A DNA stretch of 9,651 nt from Akkermansiaceae bacterium (GTDB taxonomy: Bacteria > Verrucomicrobiota > Verrucomicrobiia > Verrucomicrobiales > Akkermansiaceae), in contig JARFRT010000472.1 of NCBI GenBank assembly GCA_029287105.1, positions 1 through 9,651 on the forward strand, written 5' to 3'. The translations under genes and the position numbers were made by a program. This document shows, in pieces, positions 7,106 to 9,651 of this stretch. The notes below the pieces were generated by a model. That model was not told the DNA's origin, made no database searches, and saw nothing but the letters and a program-made list of their open reading frames with translations. Numbering within the stretch: position 1 is the first letter of the stretch; each line of letters starts with the position of its first letter.

Positions 7106-9508
7106 ATGAACGTCTCACTCAACTGGCTTAACGACCACCTCGATCTCTCCTCCATGTCCCTGCAGGAAATTGACGACCTGCTCACCTTCGCCGGTGTCGA
7201 GGTCGAGGGGATTTCACAGAAGGGCGTGCCGTCGGACCAAATCGTGGTCGCCCAGGTGAAATCCGCCGAGCCGCACCCGGATGCCGACCGCCTGAAAGTC
7301 TGCCAGGTGGACGCGGGCGGGGATGAGCTTCGCCAGATCGTCTGTGGTGCCAGCAACTACAAGGTGGGCGACAAGGTGCCCTGCGCTCTGCCCGGTGCCG
7401 ATCTCGGCGGCGGCTTTGTCATCAAGGAAGGCAAGCTGCGCGGTGTCGCATCCATGGGCATGCTCTGCGCCGCCGGGGAAATTGGCCTGGTCGACGAGGT
7501 CGACGGCCTGATGATCCTGCCCGAGGACATGGAGGTTGGAAAACCGCTCCAGGAAATCTTTGACGCCGACACCATCATCGAAGTCGAGGTCACGCCGAAC
7601 CGTCCCGACCTGCTGTCGCACACCGGCATGGCCCGCGAGCTATCGGCGCTGGCCGGCCTCGCCCGCAAACCACTCGACTTGCCCGTCGCCGCATCCGTCG
7701 CGTGCGAGCATGTCGTCAAGATCTCGGCCGCCGATGCCTGCCCGTTCTATTCCGCCGTGAAAATCTCCGGCGTCACCGTGGCCGATTCGCCCGCCTGGCT
7801 GCAAACCAAGCTCGAAGCCATCGGCCTGCGCCCGATCAACAACATCGTCGATATCACCAACTACGTCCTGCACGAACTCGGCCACCCGCTGCATGCGTTT
7901 GATGATTCCAAAATCTCCGTCCCCATCGACATCCGCCACGCGACCGGAGGCGAAACATTCAAGGCCCTCGACGAGGTTGAATACAGCCTGACGCCCGAGG
8001 ATGTCGTGATCTCGGATGCCAGCGGCGCGGCGCTTGCCCTCGGCGGCGTCATGGGAGGGATTGACAGCGGGGTCAGCGAGGCCACCACCGACATCATCCT
8101 CGAATCCGCTTACTTTACGCCTTCAAACATACGACGCACGTCGCGCCGACTCAACCTCAGCTCGGACTCCTCGTACCGCTTCGAGCGCGGCACCGACCCC
8201 CAGGCGGTTCTCGCCGCCTCTGCCTTCGCGGCCCGACTCATCACCGAAATTGCCGGGGGCAGTATCGAAAATGAAACCTGCACCGCCGGAAATGCTCCCC
8301 AGCTCAACAGTGAGGTTGCCCTCGATCCCGTCAAGCTGGACCAGCTCATGGGCGGCTCCATTTCGCTTGAGGATGCCCAGGATATCCTCACCCGCCTCGG
8401 GCTCGAAAAACTTGCTGGCAACCTCTGGCGTGTGCCGAGCTACCGGCTCGACCTGCACCGCCACATCGACCTCGTCGAGGAAATTGCCCGCGTGCACGGG
8501 CTCGCGAAGGTGCCGTCGCGCTTCACCGGAACCTTCGTCCACGAAAGCGACGTCGATACCGCCTACGACTACCAGATGGGCCTGCGTAGGTCGCTGGCCG
8601 CACTCGGCTTCCACGAGACCCAGACGATCAAGCTCATTGCCGAGACCTCCCCGGACGCGACCGTCGCCCAGATGGACACCGCCCTGCCGCTGCGTCCGCT
8701 TCAGGACGGCGATGTCATCCGTGTGGCCCTGCCCCTGAGCGAGGACCACGCCATCATGCGTCCGTCGCTGACGCCCGGCCTCGTCGCCACCGCCGCACGC
8801 AATATCCGCCAAGGCGCCAAGTCGCTGCTCTTCTTCGAACTCGGCAGGCAGTTCCGCAACGTCGGGGGAGGTAAGGCAAAGGATCTTGAAGCCGACTCTC
8901 TCGCGATATTGTTAGGTGGCGAAGACAAGCCGGCGTCGTGGTCCAACAAGCCGTCCGCCATTGACGCCTTCGATGTGAAAGCCACCATCGCGGCGCTGTT
9001 GCCGAACCGGGAGATCCAGTTCACTCGTCGCGACCGCGACGGGTTCATCATCGCAGCCGATGTCCAGTGTGATGGCAAACCCATCGGTATCTTTGCCCAG
9101 CTGAGTCCCGGCAAATGCCGTGAGCTTGGCAGCGACAGCCCGATCTACCTCGCCGAACTCGACGTGAAAAAGTGCCAACAGCTCGGTACGGCAAGCGTCC
9201 AGGTCGACGAGCTGCCCCAGTTCCCCGGCTCAAGCCGTGATGCCGCCATGCTGGCCCCGGTGGAGCTTCCCAATGCGGACATCGAGAAGGTCATCAGGAA
9301 GCACAACGAGATGCTGCTGGTTTCCTCCACCTGTTTTGACCTGTTTAGGGATGCCACTGGCGAGAAGCTTCCTGCCGATAAAAAATCCATCGCCTACACC
9401 TTCCACTACCGATCACCGGAGCGCACCTTAAAGGCGAAGGAGGTCGACCAGGCCCACCAGAAGCTACTCGACCAGCTGGCCAAGGAGCTGCCGATCACTT
9501 ACCGCTAG
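7106..9508 (+). CDS. pheT: Phenylalanyl-tRNA synthetase beta subunit
   Basis: PheT is the tRNA-binding and editing subunit of the alpha2-beta2 enzyme that charges tRNA-Phe with phenylalanine in the cytoplasm. At 800 residues it has normal bacterial length. The order is: N-terminal part beginning MNVSLNWLNDHLDL; EMAP-type tRNA-binding domain (about 42-150, with HPDADRLKVCQVDAG); VTPNRPDLLSHTGMARELSA (162-181); B3/B4 editing region (about 213-370, with INNIVDITNYVLHELGHPLH); B5 domain (about 403-470, with DLVEEIARVHG); the catalytic-like core with LLFFELGRQFRN (574-585); and a C-terminal anticodon-binding domain (about 706-800, with FPGSSRD, CFDLFR and the ERTLKAKEV motif). All hallmark segments are intact and there is no frameshift. 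The start fits the family, although no Shine-Dalgarno is visible upstream. pheS, usually directly upstream, is replaced here by the autotransporter. Codons are clearly GC-rich at third positions. Confidence 0.98.
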   Translation: MNVSLNWLNDHLDLSSMSLQEIDDLLTFAGVEVEGISQKGVPSDQIVVAQVKSAEPHPDADRLKVCQVDAGGDELRQIVCGASNYKVGDKVPCALPGADLGGGFVIKEGKLRGVASMGMLCAAGEIGLVDEVDGLMILPEDMEVGKPLQEIFDADTIIEVEVTPNRPDLLSHTGMARELSALAGLARKPLDLPVAASVACEHVVKISAADACPFYSAVKISGVTVADSPAWLQTKLEAIGLRPINNIVDITNYVLHELGHPLHAFDDSKISVPIDIRHATGGETFKALDEVEYSLTPEDVVISDASGAALALGGVMGGIDSGVSEATTDIILESAYFTPSNIRRTSRRLNLSSDSSYRFERGTDPQAVLAASAFAARLITEIAGGSIENETCTAGNAPQLNSEVALDPVKLDQLMGGSISLEDAQDILTRLGLEKLAGNLWRVPSYRLDLHRHIDLVEEIARVHGLAKVPSRFTGTFVHESDVDTAYDYQMGLRRSLAALGFHETQTIKLIAETSPDATVAQMDTALPLRPLQDGDVIRVALPLSEDHAIMRPSLTPGLVATAARNIRQGAKSLLFFELGRQFRNVGGGKAKDLEADSLAILLGGEDKPASWSNKPSAIDAFDVKATIAALLPNREIQFTRRDRDGFIIAADVQCDGKPIGIFAQLSPGKCRELGSDSPIYLAELDVKKCQQLGTASVQVDELPQFPGSSRDAAMLAPVELPNADIEKVIRKHNEMLLVSSTCFDLFRDATGEKLPADKKSIAYTFHYRSPERTLKAKEVDQAHQKLLDQLAKELPITYR

Positions 9509-9525
9509 ATCATGAGCCATCCATC

Positions 9526-9651
9526 ATGAGCCCTGCGGAAAACCCTTATTCCCCGCCTGAAACGACGATGGCTCCGGCGCAGGTGCTGCCGGATGACATC
9601 CTCAAAAAAATCAAGGGAGGCGGGATCGCGGCCGTGGTTATCGGTATCATG
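9526..9651 (+). CDS. Start of a putative small membrane protein, cut by the window edge
   Basis: Forty-two codons are visible without a stop. The N-terminus is polar and Pro-rich (MSPAENPYSPPETTMAPAQV), followed by LPDDILKKIKGGG and then a hydrophobic stretch (IAAVVIGIM) that looks like the beginning of a transmembrane helix. N-terminal Asn-Pro-Tyr/Pro-rich tails ahead of membrane segments are frequent, from memory, in uncharacterised planctomycetal and verrucomicrobial membrane proteins. No function can be assigned. The gene begins 17 bases after the pheT stop with no terminator between, so co-transcription is likely. An earlier ATG at 9512 gives only M-S-H-P-S before a TGA that overlaps this start (ATGA). 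The GC-rich codons match pheT. It may instead be a spurious opening of another gene, since only the N-terminus is seen. Confidence 0.6.
   Translation, partial: MSPAENPYSPPETTMAPAQVLPDDILKKIKGGGIAAVVIGIM

Noticed and set aside
7214..9390. Overlapping open frames on both strands across pheT
   Set aside because: They are shadows of a GC-rich gene whose true frame matches PheT from end to end.

Overview
The window looks like a chromosomal piece of a Gram-negative (diderm) bacterium. The first gene encodes an outer-membrane autotransporter, and the second is a housekeeping tRNA synthetase gene with GC-rich codon use. The style of the proteins (a giant Gly-rich autotransporter, a stand-alone 800-residue PheT, and a small membrane protein beginning with an Asn-Pro-Tyr/Pro-rich tail) would fit the Verrucomicrobia/PVC group. 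That placement is an impression from memory, not something the sequence proves.

Layout: (1) 1-73, a short leader with no recognisable promoter or Shine-Dalgarno. (2) 74-6880, one 2268-residue autotransporter: signal peptide, a passenger of about 25 tandem Gly-rich units carrying the G-I-x-A-Q-S-x-GGGGG-x-GG signature, a repeat-free stalk, a helical linker and a C-terminal 12-strand-type beta-barrel ending in Phe. (3) 6881-7105, a 225-base intergenic region with two adjacent imperfect hairpins just after the autotransporter stop and a perfect 9-bp inverted repeat flanking an A/T-rich stretch. (4) 7106-9508, pheT, the phenylalanyl-tRNA synthetase beta subunit, complete from the tRNA-binding domain to the anticodon-binding domain. 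(5) From 9526 to the window edge, the start of a putative small membrane protein, 17 bases after pheT and probably co-transcribed with it.

The autotransporter and pheT show no functional link. The autotransporter is probably a surface-exposed adhesin-like or structural fibre, and pheT is core translation machinery. pheS is not adjacent, so the synthetase subunits are encoded apart, unless pheS lies outside the window in an unusual arrangement. The most unusual content is the passenger: a long, protein-level-conserved but nucleotide-diverged array with two glycine clusters per unit, which may fold as something other than a plain beta-helix. I see no defence system, CRISPR, RNA gene or mobile element.
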